DNA of 64,000 nucleotides from NCBI GenBank assembly GCA_017626055.1, contig JAGAJM010000004.1, positions 186,001 through 250,000 of the forward strand, read 5' to 3'. The position numbers and the translations under genes are program-made. Source of the stretch: a bacterium (GTDB taxonomy: Bacteria > Cyanobacteriota > Vampirovibrionia > Gastranaerophilales > Gastranaerophilaceae). The notes beneath the pieces were generated by a model. The model saw only the letters and a list, made by a program, of their open reading frames with translations, ran no database searches and was not told where the DNA came from. Below are positions 9,885 to 19,204 of the stretch, piece by piece. Each line of letters begins with the position of its first letter. The first letter of the stretch is position 1.

Positions 9885-11396
9885 ATGGCAGGAAAAAATA
9901 ACGCAAATATAGGATTTGAAGAGCAATTATGGAAAGCTGCTTGTGTCCTTTGGGGACATATTCCAGCTGCAGAATATAGAAAAGTAATTGTTGGTTTGAT
10001 TTTCTTGCGTTATATCTCAAGCGTTTTTGATAAAAAATACCAAGAACTTCTTGCTGAAGGTGATGGTTTTGAAAACGATAAAGACGAATATTTATCAGAA
10101 AATATTTTCTTTGTGCCAGAAGAGGCAAGATGGTCAAAAATTTCAGAAGCCGCACATACTCCAGAAATAGGCAAAATTATTGATGAAGCTATGCTTGCTA
10201 TTGAAAGAGAAAACAAATCTCTTAAAGGCGTTCTTCCTAAAAACTATGGTTCACCAGATTTAGATAAAAGAGTTTTGGGCGAAGTTGTTGATTTGTTTAC
10301 TAACAATATCAAAATGGATGATACAGAAGAGAGTAAGGATTTATTGGGTAGAACTTATGAGTACTGTATTGCTCAGTTTGCAGCTTATGAAGGCACAAAA
10401 GGTGGTGAATTTTATACACCATCAAGTATTGTAAAAACCCTTGTTGAAATATTAAAACCTTTTGAAAACTGCCGTGTTTATGACCCTTGCTGTGGATCAG
10501 GCGGTATGTTTGTTCAATCGGTTGAGTTTTTAAAGGCTCATAGTGGAAATAGAGATCGGATCTCTGTTTATGGTCAAGAATCAAACTCTGACACTTGGAA
10601 AATGGCTAAAATGAATATGGCTATTCGTGGAATTGACGCTGATTTTGGTCAATCACAAGCAGATACATTCTTTAATGATGTTCATCCAACATTGAAAGCT
10701 GATTTTATTATGGCAAACCCTCCATTTAATCTTTCAAACTGGGGACAAGATAAATTGCAAGAAGATGTGCGTTGGAAATATGGTATTCCTCCTGCAGGAA
10801 ATGCCAACTTTGCTTGGATTCAGCATATGATACACCATCTTGCACCAAATGGGAAAATTGGTTTGGTCCTTGCTAATGGTGCACTATCGTCTCAAACAAG
10901 TGGCGAAGGTGAAATAAGAAAAAATATTATTGAAGATGATTTGGTTGAAGGTATTGTTGCACTTCCTACTCAATTGTTTTATAGCGTAACAATCCCTGTA
11001 ACTCTTTGGTTTATATCTAAAAATAAAAAGCAAAAAGGTAAGACATTATTTATTGATGCTCGCAAAATGGGCTATATGGTAGATAGAAAACACAGAGATT
11101 TTACTAAAGAAGATATCCAAAAACTTGCTGATACATTTACTGCATTCCAAGAAGGAACGCTAGAAGATGTAAAAGGTTTCTGTGCTGTTATAACAACTTC
11201 TGATATTGCAAAACAAGATTATATCTTAACTCCTGGTCGTTATGTTGGTATTGAAGAACAAGAGGACGATGGCGAACCTTTTGAAGATAAAATGAAACGA
11301 TTAACTTCTGAATTGTCTGAAATGTTCGCAAAATCAAATAATTTGCAAGAAGAAATCAAGAAAAATCTTTCAGCAATAGGTTTTGAGGTGAAGTAG
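9885..11396 (+). CDS. hsdM: Type I restriction-modification DNA methyltransferase subunit HsdM
   Basis: HsdM transfers a methyl group from S-adenosylmethionine to adenine in the target set by HsdS, forming the M2S complex. The N-terminal HsdM helical domain is present (FEEQLWKAACVLWGHIPAAE, FLRYIS). The SAM motif is DPCCGSGGMF near residues 201-210 and the catalytic NPPF is near 278, with the linker GGEFYTPSSIVKTLVEI between the domains. It has about 503 residues, usual for the family. ATG 9885 is preferred over ATG 9861 because GAGGT precedes it and the family's N-terminus aligns there. It begins a co-directional run that ends at 18930 with almost no gaps. Confidence 0.95.
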   Translation: MAGKNNANIGFEEQLWKAACVLWGHIPAAEYRKVIVGLIFLRYISSVFDKKYQELLAEGDGFENDKDEYLSENIFFVPEEARWSKISEAAHTPEIGKIIDEAMLAIERENKSLKGVLPKNYGSPDLDKRVLGEVVDLFTNNIKMDDTEESKDLLGRTYEYCIAQFAAYEGTKGGEFYTPSSIVKTLVEILKPFENCRVYDPCCGSGGMFVQSVEFLKAHSGNRDRISVYGQESNSDTWKMAKMNMAIRGIDADFGQSQADTFFNDVHPTLKADFIMANPPFNLSNWGQDKLQEDVRWKYGIPPAGNANFAWIQHMIHHLAPNGKIGLVLANGALSSQTSGEGEIRKNIIEDDLVEGIVALPTQLFYSVTIPVTLWFISKNKKQKGKTLFIDARKMGYMVDRKHRDFTKEDIQKLADTFTAFQEGTLEDVKGFCAVITTSDIAKQDYILTPGRYVGIEEQEDDGEPFEDKMKRLTSELSEMFAKSNNLQEEIKKNLSAIGFEVK

Positions 11397-11900
11397 ATGC
11401 CAAGAATTTGTGTTAGTGATGAAAGATTAAAAAAAATCTTGATTTCTTCTTTAAATAAATTTTATCAACAAGATAAATTATTGATAGAAAGAACAGGCAT
11501 GGAACAGGCATGTGTTTTTCGGATAGGATTATATATTAATGAACTATTAAAGCAAGATGAACAATTGAGCCATTTAGATTTTGACTGTGAGTATAATAAA
11601 AATAATTATGGTACAAAATCTACTCCAAGATTTCCAAAAGGTACAAGACCTGATTTAATTATCCATGAAAGAAATCTTGAGCCTAATGCAATCAATGATA
11701 ATAACACTTTTATTATTGAATTTAAAGGTTGGTGGAATAAAGCAACTACTAGGGATCTTGAAAAATTGGAGGATTTTACAAGTCCTTATAAAGGATACCA
11801 TTATCAATTAGGAGTTTTAGTTGTATTAACTAAGTGCTTCGAAGATTTAGAATTATACTATTTTAAAAATGGACAGGAGGTGGCAGAAAATGACCTCTAA
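11397..11900 (+). CDS. Unknown protein with PD-(D/E)XK-like motif between hsdM and hsdS
   Basis: This 167-residue soluble protein has RPDLIIHE (about residue 82) followed by FIIEFKG (about residue 105). That gives the D...ExK spacing of PD-(D/E)XK nucleases, followed by a region that ends in a hydrophobic strand (YQLGVLVVLTKC). The fold assignment is an inference from these motifs only. Its ATG follows the hsdM stop with no gap and its end overlaps hsdS by 11 bp, so it should be translated with the modification genes. Confidence 0.75.
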   Translation: MPRICVSDERLKKILISSLNKFYQQDKLLIERTGMEQACVFRIGLYINELLKQDEQLSHLDFDCEYNKNNYGTKSTPRFPKGTRPDLIIHERNLEPNAINDNNTFIIEFKGWWNKATTRDLEKLEDFTSPYKGYHYQLGVLVVLTKCFEDLELYYFKNGQEVAENDL

Positions 11901-13089
11901 TTGGAAAGAATGTAAACTTAGTGATGTTTGTGAATTAGTTGCAGGTTTTGCCTTCAAAAGTAAAGATTTTGGAGGTTATAATAACAAAGTTATCAAAATT
12001 GCTAATATTACACCCCCCTACGTTCAAATGGACAATTTATCTGGTGTTGATATTTCTCAATATGATAAATCTAAATTAAATAAATTCAAAGTAACTGTTG
12101 GAGATTATGTATTAGCAATGACTGGAGCAACAATAGGTAAATTGGGAAGAATATTATGTGATGAAGCATATATAAATCAGCGAGTATTATCCTTTTCTCC
12201 CAAAAATAGCATTGATAAAAAATTTTTGTATTATGTACTGTCTCAGAACAAATTTAATAAATATATATTAAATTACACTGATAGTGATACTGCTCAACCT
12301 AATATAAGTGCTAACACTATTGGTAAATATAAATTTTATTTACCTGAATTAAAAACACAGCGGAAGATTGCGAAGGTGTTGAGTGCGATTGATGACAAAA
12401 TCGAATTAAACAATTCGATAAATAATAATTTAGAACAACAAGCAATGGCTTTGTTTAAACAAAAAATTATTGAAAATTGCGATAATAAAAATGGTACTAT
12501 TGGCGATTATTGTTCTGTAAAATCAGGGTATGCGTTTAAAGGAACATGGTGGCAAGATTGCGGTGTAAAAGTTGTAAAAATTAAAACCATTGATAATGAT
12601 ACTATCAATTTTAATGATTGTTCTTATGTATCAGAAGATAAAGTCCAATATGCTAAAGATTTTATTGTGCAAGGTGGAGATTTACTTATAGCAATGACAG
12701 GTGCCACTATTGGTAAATTTGCAGTAATACCTAAAATTAATGAACCATTATTGGTTAACCAACGTGTCGGGAAATTCTTTTTAGGAACTGAACCATTAAA
12801 TCGTTTAGCGTTTTTATATTGTTCACTAAAACAACAAGATACAATTACAGAAATTATTAATAGAGGACAAGGAAGTGCTCAACCAAATATCAGTAGTACA
12901 GATATCATGACAACTCCATGTTATTTACCAAATAAATATGTTATTGACGAGTTTAATGAACTTTGTAAACCTATATTTGAAACTATAATTACCAATAAAT
13001 ATGAAAATGAACAATTAGCAAACTTACGAGATGCTTTATTACCGAAGTTAATGTCTGGCGAAATTGATGTTGATAACGTGGAGGTGTAA
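11890..13089 (+). CDS. hsdS: Type I restriction-modification specificity subunit HsdS
   Basis: HsdS has two target recognition domains in tandem, each reading half of a bipartite site. Both halves carry the same signature: VLAMTGATIGKLG with INQRV in the first half and LIAMTGATIGKFA with VNQRVG in the second. Each is followed by AQPNIS and a helical spacer (RKIAKVLSAIDDKIELNN; LANLRDALLPKLMSGEI). The start is set at ATG 11890, with AGGAGG at 11875-11880, rather than at the earlier ATG 11869. The gene overlaps its upstream neighbour. The product has 399 residues, typical length. Confidence 0.95.
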   Translation: MTSNWKECKLSDVCELVAGFAFKSKDFGGYNNKVIKIANITPPYVQMDNLSGVDISQYDKSKLNKFKVTVGDYVLAMTGATIGKLGRILCDEAYINQRVLSFSPKNSIDKKFLYYVLSQNKFNKYILNYTDSDTAQPNISANTIGKYKFYLPELKTQRKIAKVLSAIDDKIELNNSINNNLEQQAMALFKQKIIENCDNKNGTIGDYCSVKSGYAFKGTWWQDCGVKVVKIKTIDNDTINFNDCSYVSEDKVQYAKDFIVQGGDLLIAMTGATIGKFAVIPKINEPLLVNQRVGKFFLGTEPLNRLAFLYCSLKQQDTITEIINRGQGSAQPNISSTDIMTTPCYLPNKYVIDEFNELCKPIFETIITNKYENEQLANLRDALLPKLMSGEIDVDNVEV

Positions 13090-13092
13090 AAG

Positions 13093-13566
13093 ATGAATCC
13101 AGATTCATTGGTTAAAATTCTAACTTTTTTTAACAAACCTTTCCACTATTTTATAGCAGGGATTATTATTCTTGTTTTTGCGGAAAAGGATTGGGCAATT
13201 TGGGGCTGGTTATTGATAGGATTATCAATCGCAAGTTTTGTAGAATGGCTTGTTAATATTGGAGTGAGAAAATACAACGAAGAACAAGAAAAGAATAGAG
13301 AACAAGAAAAAGAGAATATTAAAAAAGAAAAAATATATCGAGCATATGATGAACTTAATTACAGTGAAAAATTAGTTATTTCTTGGTGTGTTAATAATAA
13401 AAATATTATTTATAGAGATGATTGGGGTGAACATTATGAAGAAATGTTGGCTCTTAGTGTAAAAGGTTTTGGTCAATTAAAAACCAATGATACATTTATA
13501 TTGGATCCTGAATGTTTAGAATGGCTAAAAAAATGTTCAATTATTAATAATGATGATGAATTGTAA
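13093..13566 (+). CDS. SieB-like superinfection exclusion family membrane protein
   Basis: The 157-residue protein has two membrane segments close to its N-terminus (about 15-31, FHYFIAGIIILVFA; about 36-54, IWGWLLIGLSIASFVEW). A charged helix follows (EEQEKNREQEKENIKKEK), then a soluble C-terminal domain containing YSEKLVISWCV. This layout resembles the superinfection exclusion protein B family, some of which block phage development from the inner membrane. The match is by architecture and is not certain. It starts 3 bp after hsdS with GGAGGT upstream, inside the RM operon. Confidence 0.6.
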   Translation: MNPDSLVKILTFFNKPFHYFIAGIIILVFAEKDWAIWGWLLIGLSIASFVEWLVNIGVRKYNEEQEKNREQEKENIKKEKIYRAYDELNYSEKLVISWCVNNKNIIYRDDWGEHYEEMLALSVKGFGQLKTNDTFILDPECLEWLKKCSIINNDDEL

Positions 13567-13578
13567 ATAAGGATTATT

Positions 13579-14436
13579 ATGACAAGACAAAATATATTTG
13601 AAATATTAGATTCTGCCTACGATATAACTAGGGAATTTGGCAAAATTCAAGATTTGTATAGTAATGTAGTTATTAATTGTACTAATCCGTTGAATTATAG
13701 GCAATCTAGTTATAGTATAGAAAATTATGTAGATACTTTCTTATTACATATCTGGAAGCAACGAAAAAGTTTTTTATCTGTTGAAGAGATGAAGAATTGT
13801 ATTTTTGCAACAATTACTTTTGAAGATATAGATAAAATAGAAACAAAATTAAAAATTCTCGAATATTTCATAAATATTATATATCTTATTGAAAGTAAAG
13901 GATGTACAAATGACCCTATTAATCAGTTTGGTAAAAACTTTTTGTTTTTGAAAGAGAACATTAATATATTACTAGAAAATTTAAACTACGAACAACTTGT
14001 CATAAAAGATGAAGAAAGAGTATTATTAGTACTCAAAGATCCTGCAGCAACAGCAGTTGCAGAAATATCTTCAGAAGATACAGCTTTGGCAATTTTAAAA
14101 TACAATCACGCATCTATGAAAGGTGATTTAGAAGGTAAAAGGAATCTTTTATTTTCAATCTACCGTGAATATGAACCATTATTGAAGCAACCTATTGAGG
14201 GTTATGCAGATTTTTATAATAAAGTTAGAGGTTTATATAACACTCTTGATATTAGGCATAATAATAAAACCAAAGAAGGTAATAAAAACAATGTCATTGA
14301 TATTAGTGACGAAGAACTTGAAAAATGGTATGATGAGTTGTATCAATTACTTCTTTTCTGCGTATTAATAAAAGACAATCTAGAAAGAAAAAAAGAAGTC
14401 GATGAATTTTTGAAAGAAATTAAGAAGGTAGACTAA
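13579..14436 (+). CDS. Unknown helical protein within the RM operon
   Basis: This 285-residue protein is soluble and mainly helical. Its C-terminal half (from about residue 150, with AILKYNHASMKGDLEGKRNL and DIRHNNKTKEGN) has the feel of HEPN/abortive-infection type helical bundles, but I see no clean Rx4-6H motif, so no function is assigned. AAGGA precedes ATG 13579. Its stop overlaps the next start by one base, pointing to coupled translation with the HEPN-like protein. The pair may work together. Confidence 0.7.
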   Translation: MTRQNIFEILDSAYDITREFGKIQDLYSNVVINCTNPLNYRQSSYSIENYVDTFLLHIWKQRKSFLSVEEMKNCIFATITFEDIDKIETKLKILEYFINIIYLIESKGCTNDPINQFGKNFLFLKENINILLENLNYEQLVIKDEERVLLVLKDPAATAVAEISSEDTALAILKYNHASMKGDLEGKRNLLFSIYREYEPLLKQPIEGYADFYNKVRGLYNTLDIRHNNKTKEGNKNNVIDISDEELEKWYDELYQLLLFCVLIKDNLERKKEVDEFLKEIKKVD

Positions 14437-15104
14437 TGATAGACGAAAGATTTGAAACCATTTCTTATTATATGAAAACAAAAAGATATGCCATTTCTAA
14501 AATGACTAAATTTGTCAAACCGCTTGATGATATGCAGTTAGAAGAAATGCAAATAATTTATAGCATATATTTTAATTCTTTTATCTCATTAATTGATTAT
14601 ATTTGTGAAATTTTAGATAATACTATTTATGATCATTGTAATAATATATTAGGAAGTGAAACAAATTTCAAATATGTTAGGGAATTGAGGAATAGTATAA
14701 TACATCGTGGATTAGATGTTTCTATGGCTGGTTGCGAACTTGAAGGATTTAATATTATTGTACCTTTTGCACCAAAAGTTGTTTATAATCGAAAAGGTGA
14801 AATTGAATACCAGAATTTTACAGATAATTTATTTCAACTGGTTGTTCTTTGTGAGCAAGTAAATCCTTATATTCATAAATTATGTTCAGATATGAACTTA
14901 TTAAGATACGATATTATAACAAAAGAAGAAATTCTGGAAAGATCACTAAATGATCCATATATTCCTGAATTCGCAAAAGAATTGTTAAAACAAGCAAAAA
15001 TAGACTATAATGAACTAAATAGAATGGGTAAACAAATTCATGAGGATAAAATAAAAAAATATTTTGATACACAAGATTTATTCCCAAAAATAAACGAGGT
15101 ATAA
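14436..15104 (+). CDS. HEPN-like protein (putative RNase) within the RM operon
   Basis: The 222-residue helical protein contains YVRELRNSIIHRG, with R85 and H90 forming the Rx4H motif of HEPN RNases. HEPN proteins often serve as toxic effectors in defence systems. Here the assignment rests on this motif and the helical context. The gene overlaps the preceding one by a single base and lies 1 bp before hsdR. Regulation by the RM complex or by its upstream partner is possible but is inference. Confidence 0.7.
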   Translation: MIDERFETISYYMKTKRYAISKMTKFVKPLDDMQLEEMQIIYSIYFNSFISLIDYICEILDNTIYDHCNNILGSETNFKYVRELRNSIIHRGLDVSMAGCELEGFNIIVPFAPKVVYNRKGEIEYQNFTDNLFQLVVLCEQVNPYIHKLCSDMNLLRYDIITKEEILERSLNDPYIPEFAKELLKQAKIDYNELNRMGKQIHEDKIKKYFDTQDLFPKINEV

Positions 15105-15105
15105 C

Positions 15106-18100
15106 ATGCAAACAACATACACAGAACAATCTTATGAAAATTCAGTAATAGAATTATTCCAGAATATGGGATATACCCATGTTTATGGTCCTGATATTGA
15201 AACTCGTGATTTTCATTGTCCTTTGTATGAAGATATTCTGCTTGATTATATCCATAGATTAAACAAAACTGCACCAGAAGGGGCAATTCAAGAGGCTATA
15301 TTTAAACTTAAAAATATAGATAATAATGACTTATTGCAACAAAATATGGTTTTTATGGATTATTTGCAAAATGGTATTCAAGCTCGTTATATGGAAAATG
15401 GCGAGCAACGTTCAACTATCATTTATCTTGCAGATTATAAAAATCCTGATAATAACTCGTTTATTATTGCCAACCAATGGACTTTTATTGAAAATTCAGA
15501 AAAACGACCAGATGTTTTATTATTCTTAAACGGCATTCCTGTTGTTTTATTTGAACTAAAATCTCCATCAAGAGAGGAAACTGACGCATCTGCTGCATAT
15601 AGACAAATCAAAAACTATATGAAAGAAATTCCATCTATGTTCACCTATAACGCAATTTGCGTTATGTCGGATTTATTAGAATCAAGAGCTGGAACAATAA
15701 CTTCTGGTGAAGATAGATATATGGAATGGAAAACCAAAGATGGCAATTATGAAAACAATCAATATGCGCAGTTTGATACTTTTATTGAGGGGATTTTTAC
15801 TAAAGAACGCTTACTTGATATCTTGAAAAACTTTATCTGTTTTAATAAAGACGGAGCTGATAGTTTTAAAATTTTAGCAGGATATCATCAATATTTTGCA
15901 GTAAGAAAAGCTATTGAATCAACTAAACACGCAACTCAAACTGATGGCAGAGGTGGTGTTTTTTGGCATACACAAGGCAGTGGTAAATCTTTATCTATGG
16001 TATTTTATGCTCACCTTTTGCAAGAAGCATTAAACAGCCCAACAATTGTTGTTTTAACCGACAGAAATGATTTAGATAATCAGCTTTATGGTCAATTCTC
16101 AAGATGCCAAGATTTTTTAAGACAAGTTCCAGTTCAAGCTGAAAGCAGAGAAAACTTAAAAGAACTTTTGAACGGTAGAGAAGCCAATGGAATTATTTTT
16201 ACTACAATGCAAAAATTTGAAGAGTCAGATGAACCATTATCAGAACGTCTTAATATTATTGTTATGGCTGATGAAGCACATAGAGGTCAATATGGCTTTA
16301 GTGAAAAAGTTGATGATAAAACTGGTAAAATAAAAACGGGTGCTGCAAGAATTATTAGAAACTGCTTGCCAAACGCAACATATATTGGTTTTACAGGTAC
16401 TCCAATTTCTGTGAAAGATAGAAATACAAGAGAAGTTTTTGGTGATTATATTGATATCTACGATATGACACAAGCTGTAGAAGATGGTGCAACTCGTCCT
16501 GTTTATTACGAAAGCAGAGTTGTAAAACTTCAACTAGACCCAGCAACATTAGCTCTAATTGATAAAGAATATGAAATTATGGCTCTTAATGCTGATGCTG
16601 AAGTTGTAGAAAAAAGTAAAAGACAATTAGCTAATTTTGAAGAAGTTTTAGGTAATGAAAATACGATAAATTCGCTTGTTGATGATATTTTAAAGCACTA
16701 CGAAGAAAACAGAGAAAATTTACTAACAGGTAAAGCAATGATAGTTGCTTATTCTCGACCAATTGCGATGAAAATTTATCGTAGAATTCTAGAACTTCGA
16801 CCAGTCTGGGCTGAGAAAAACAAAGAAAAAATTGCAGTTGTTATGACATCTGATAACAACGACCCTGAAGATTGGCGAGATGTTGTTGGTAATAAAACAT
16901 ATAAAAACGAACTTGCAAAAAGATTTAAAGATAACAATGACCCACTAAAAATCGCAATCGTTGTAGATATGTGGCTTACTGGTTTTGATGTACCATCACT
17001 TGCGACAATGTATGTTTACAAGCCGATGTCTGGTTATAATTTAATGCAAGCAATTGCAAGAGTTAATAGAGTATTTAGAGATAAAGAGGGCGGCTTAATT
17101 GTTGATTATGTTGGAATTGCAACTGCATTAAAGCAAGCAATGAATGACTATACCGTAAGAGACAGAAAGAATTATGGCAATATGGATATTTCTCAAATGT
17201 CTTATCCAAAATTCAAAGAAAAATTAGAGGTTTGCCGTGATTTATTAAACGGGTTTGATTATTCTAAATTTGTTACAGGTTCAGATTTAGACAGAGCGAA
17301 AACAATTAGTGGTGCTGTTAACTTCTTGATTGCACCAGAAATGCAAGATCAAAAAGATTTATTCCAAAAAGAAGCTTTATTATTACATCAAGCGTTATCT
17401 TTATGTTCATCAATTGCACAAGATAATGAAAGAATAGAAGCGGCTTTATTTGAATCTGTCAGAGTTTTAATCGGTAGATTAGCAAATACTGGCGTTGGTA
17501 AAAAGATTTCATTACCTGAGATGAATGCGAGAATTAACGAGCTTTTAAAACAAAGTATCAGAAGCGAAGGAGTTATAAATTTATTCTCTGATGTTAAAGA
17601 AGAGTTTTCATTGTTTGATCAAAAATTCTTAGAAGAAATTTCAAAAATGAAAGAGAAAAATCTTGCAGTTGAAATATTGAAAAAACTATTAGCAGAGCAG
17701 ATTTCTGTTTATAGAAGAACAAATGTTGTTAAGAGTGAAAAATTTAGTGAAATGATGCAAGCTGCAATTAATAAATATATTAATGGTTTAATTACTAACG
17801 CAGAAGTAATTGAAGAGCTTCTTAAAATGGCAAAGGAAATAGCAGAAACAACAACAATTCAAGGCTTAACAGATGAAGAAGTTGCTTTTTATGATGCGTT
17901 AACTAAACCACAAGCAGTTAAAGATTTTTATGAAAATGATCAACTAATAGCCATGACAAAAGAATTAACCGATACGCTTCGTCGAAATAAAACCATTGAC
18001 TGGCAGAAAAAAGAATCAGCTAGAGCTTTAATGAGAAAAAGTATAAAAAGATTATTGAAAAAATATAATTATCCACCAGAAAAACAAGAAGATGCATTGC

Positions 18101-18153
18101 AAACAGTAATGACTCAATGTGAGCTTTGGACAGATAATTTGATGGAAATCTAA
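15106..18153 (+). CDS. hsdR: Type I restriction enzyme subunit HsdR
   Basis: HsdR is the translocase-endonuclease of type I RM; it pulls DNA in an ATP-dependent way and cuts unmodified DNA. The N-terminal nuclease region has RPDVLLFLNGIPVVLFELKS (about residues 136-155), the PD-ExK core. The helicase part has Walker A TQGSGKS near 291, DEAH near 389, TGTP, and the late motifs WLTGFDVP and QAIARVNR. A helical C-terminal domain would bind the modification core. The 1015-residue length is normal and the frame is intact. GAGGT lies before ATG 15106. Confidence 0.96.
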   Translation: MQTTYTEQSYENSVIELFQNMGYTHVYGPDIETRDFHCPLYEDILLDYIHRLNKTAPEGAIQEAIFKLKNIDNNDLLQQNMVFMDYLQNGIQARYMENGEQRSTIIYLADYKNPDNNSFIIANQWTFIENSEKRPDVLLFLNGIPVVLFELKSPSREETDASAAYRQIKNYMKEIPSMFTYNAICVMSDLLESRAGTITSGEDRYMEWKTKDGNYENNQYAQFDTFIEGIFTKERLLDILKNFICFNKDGADSFKILAGYHQYFAVRKAIESTKHATQTDGRGGVFWHTQGSGKSLSMVFYAHLLQEALNSPTIVVLTDRNDLDNQLYGQFSRCQDFLRQVPVQAESRENLKELLNGREANGIIFTTMQKFEESDEPLSERLNIIVMADEAHRGQYGFSEKVDDKTGKIKTGAARIIRNCLPNATYIGFTGTPISVKDRNTREVFGDYIDIYDMTQAVEDGATRPVYYESRVVKLQLDPATLALIDKEYEIMALNADAEVVEKSKRQLANFEEVLGNENTINSLVDDILKHYEENRENLLTGKAMIVAYSRPIAMKIYRRILELRPVWAEKNKEKIAVVMTSDNNDPEDWRDVVGNKTYKNELAKRFKDNNDPLKIAIVVDMWLTGFDVPSLATMYVYKPMSGYNLMQAIARVNRVFRDKEGGLIVDYVGIATALKQAMNDYTVRDRKNYGNMDISQMSYPKFKEKLEVCRDLLNGFDYSKFVTGSDLDRAKTISGAVNFLIAPEMQDQKDLFQKEALLLHQALSLCSSIAQDNERIEAALFESVRVLIGRLANTGVGKKISLPEMNARINELLKQSIRSEGVINLFSDVKEEFSLFDQKFLEEISKMKEKNLAVEILKKLLAEQISVYRRTNVVKSEKFSEMMQAAINKYINGLITNAEVIEELLKMAKEIAETTTIQGLTDEEVAFYDALTKPQAVKDFYENDQLIAMTKELTDTLRRNKTIDWQKKESARALMRKSIKRLLKKYNYPPEKQEDALQTVMTQCELWTDNLMEI

Positions 18154-18930
18154 ATGAAACAAGCAAAAAGTAGTATATGCAAATTTTGTGGTAAAGAAAA
18201 GAAGTTAATAAAAGCTCATATTATACCTAAAAAATTTTATTTAGGATTAAAAGATGACAGATACCTATGTATAAATTCCCAAAATTGTAAATATGTAATT
18301 CAACAACAGGGCGGATATGATTCAAATATCTTATGTGGAGATTGCGATAATCATATTTTAGGAGAATTCGATAAAGAAGGTTATCGGATATTATTAGGCG
18401 ATTTTAGTAAATATAAATATGAGTATTTGCATCCTCAAAAAATATATCAGCTAGATAATAGTTGCTACGATTATCACAAATTAAGAAAATTTTTTATTTC
18501 TATTTTATGGCGTGCATCTATTTCTACATTAGAAGAATGGTCAAATATAAATTTGGGTGGATATGAGAAAAAAGCTCTTGAAATATTAAAGGATGTAAAA
18601 GAACACGAGAAATTATTTAAAATCTTAATTTATAAAAATTGCTACACAGAAGATATTAACCAAGAAGTTTTTATTGCAAAAGGAAAAACTTCAAAATATA
18701 AAAAATATGTTATTCAAATGGCTGGATATCGTATTGAAGTTATGGTGGATTCTAGTAGAATTACAAACCAATATAAAAAACGTTATGAAAAATATTTTTT
18801 AAATCAAGAGTATCTGCATATTATAGAAACACCCGAGGTCTCTTGGCGAATTAACAAAGAATATAATTCAAGAATGTCTAAAATGTATGAACAAGGTTTT
18901 GTACCGCCAAAACCACCAGGTGTAGAATAA
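18154..18930 (+). CDS. HNH-like zinc-ribbon protein, last gene of the RM operon
   Basis: The 258-residue protein begins with CKFCGKEKKLIKAHIIPKKF and has a second cysteine pair in LCGDCDNHILGEFD. This CxxC...H...CxxC arrangement is like HNH-type nucleases, the His of KAHIIP being the likely first His. The remaining 190 residues are unassigned. The ATG follows the hsdR stop with no gap, so it belongs to the operon. It may be a DNA-cutting or accessory factor; a non-catalytic zinc-binding role is also possible. Confidence 0.65.
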   Translation: MKQAKSSICKFCGKEKKLIKAHIIPKKFYLGLKDDRYLCINSQNCKYVIQQQGGYDSNILCGDCDNHILGEFDKEGYRILLGDFSKYKYEYLHPQKIYQLDNSCYDYHKLRKFFISILWRASISTLEEWSNINLGGYEKKALEILKDVKEHEKLFKILIYKNCYTEDINQEVFIAKGKTSKYKKYVIQMAGYRIEVMVDSSRITNQYKKRYEKYFLNQEYLHIIETPEVSWRINKEYNSRMSKMYEQGFVPPKPPGVE

Positions 18931-18946
18931 AAACTTGACTTCTTAG

Positions 18947-18958
18947 CACTTCTAAGTG
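18947..18958. promoter_or_regulatory. Palindromic operator-like site
   Basis: CACTT-CT-AAGTG is a 12-bp inverted repeat inside a possible promoter (TTGACT at 18935-18940), about 30 bp before the degraded gene at 18990. A DNA-binding repressor site is possible, but this is weak evidence alone. Confidence 0.3.
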
Positions 18959-18989
18959 ATGTATGTCACAACCTAAAAGGAGGTTGTGT

Positions 18990-19204
18990 ATGGAAGAAAG
19001 ATTTGTTATTAAAAGAAAAATTTTAAGAAATTGGAACGATATGCCGAAATTATCTACAACACAGCTGTTGTGATTGATTATTTTTGTTCATCTCAAAAGG
19101 AATACTAGGAACTTTATAACTTAGCACCGATTGTGAAAAATCTTCGTCGTGATGCAGACCAAGTTAATGCATTTTTTATAAATTATCCTGAAAGCATCGA
19201 TTAG
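18990..19204 (+). pseudogene. Degraded small gene (frameshift plus in-frame TAG)
   Basis: AAAAGGAGG and ATG 18990 begin a frame MEERFVIKRK that ends after 27 codons. The neighbouring frame carries protein-like sequence (LERYAEIIYNTAVVIDYF, then an in-frame TAG, then ELYNLAPIVKNLRRDADQVN) to TAG 19204. One frameshift and one nonsense codon would convert these pieces into one helical protein of about 70 residues. I do not recognise the family. The 3' end runs into the convergent alkyltransferase gene by 29 bp. Confidence 0.5.

Noticed and set aside
9811-10155. Antisense open frame over the start of hsdM
   Set aside because: It lies wholly over and around the well-supported hsdM and has no ribosome site or recognisable protein pattern.
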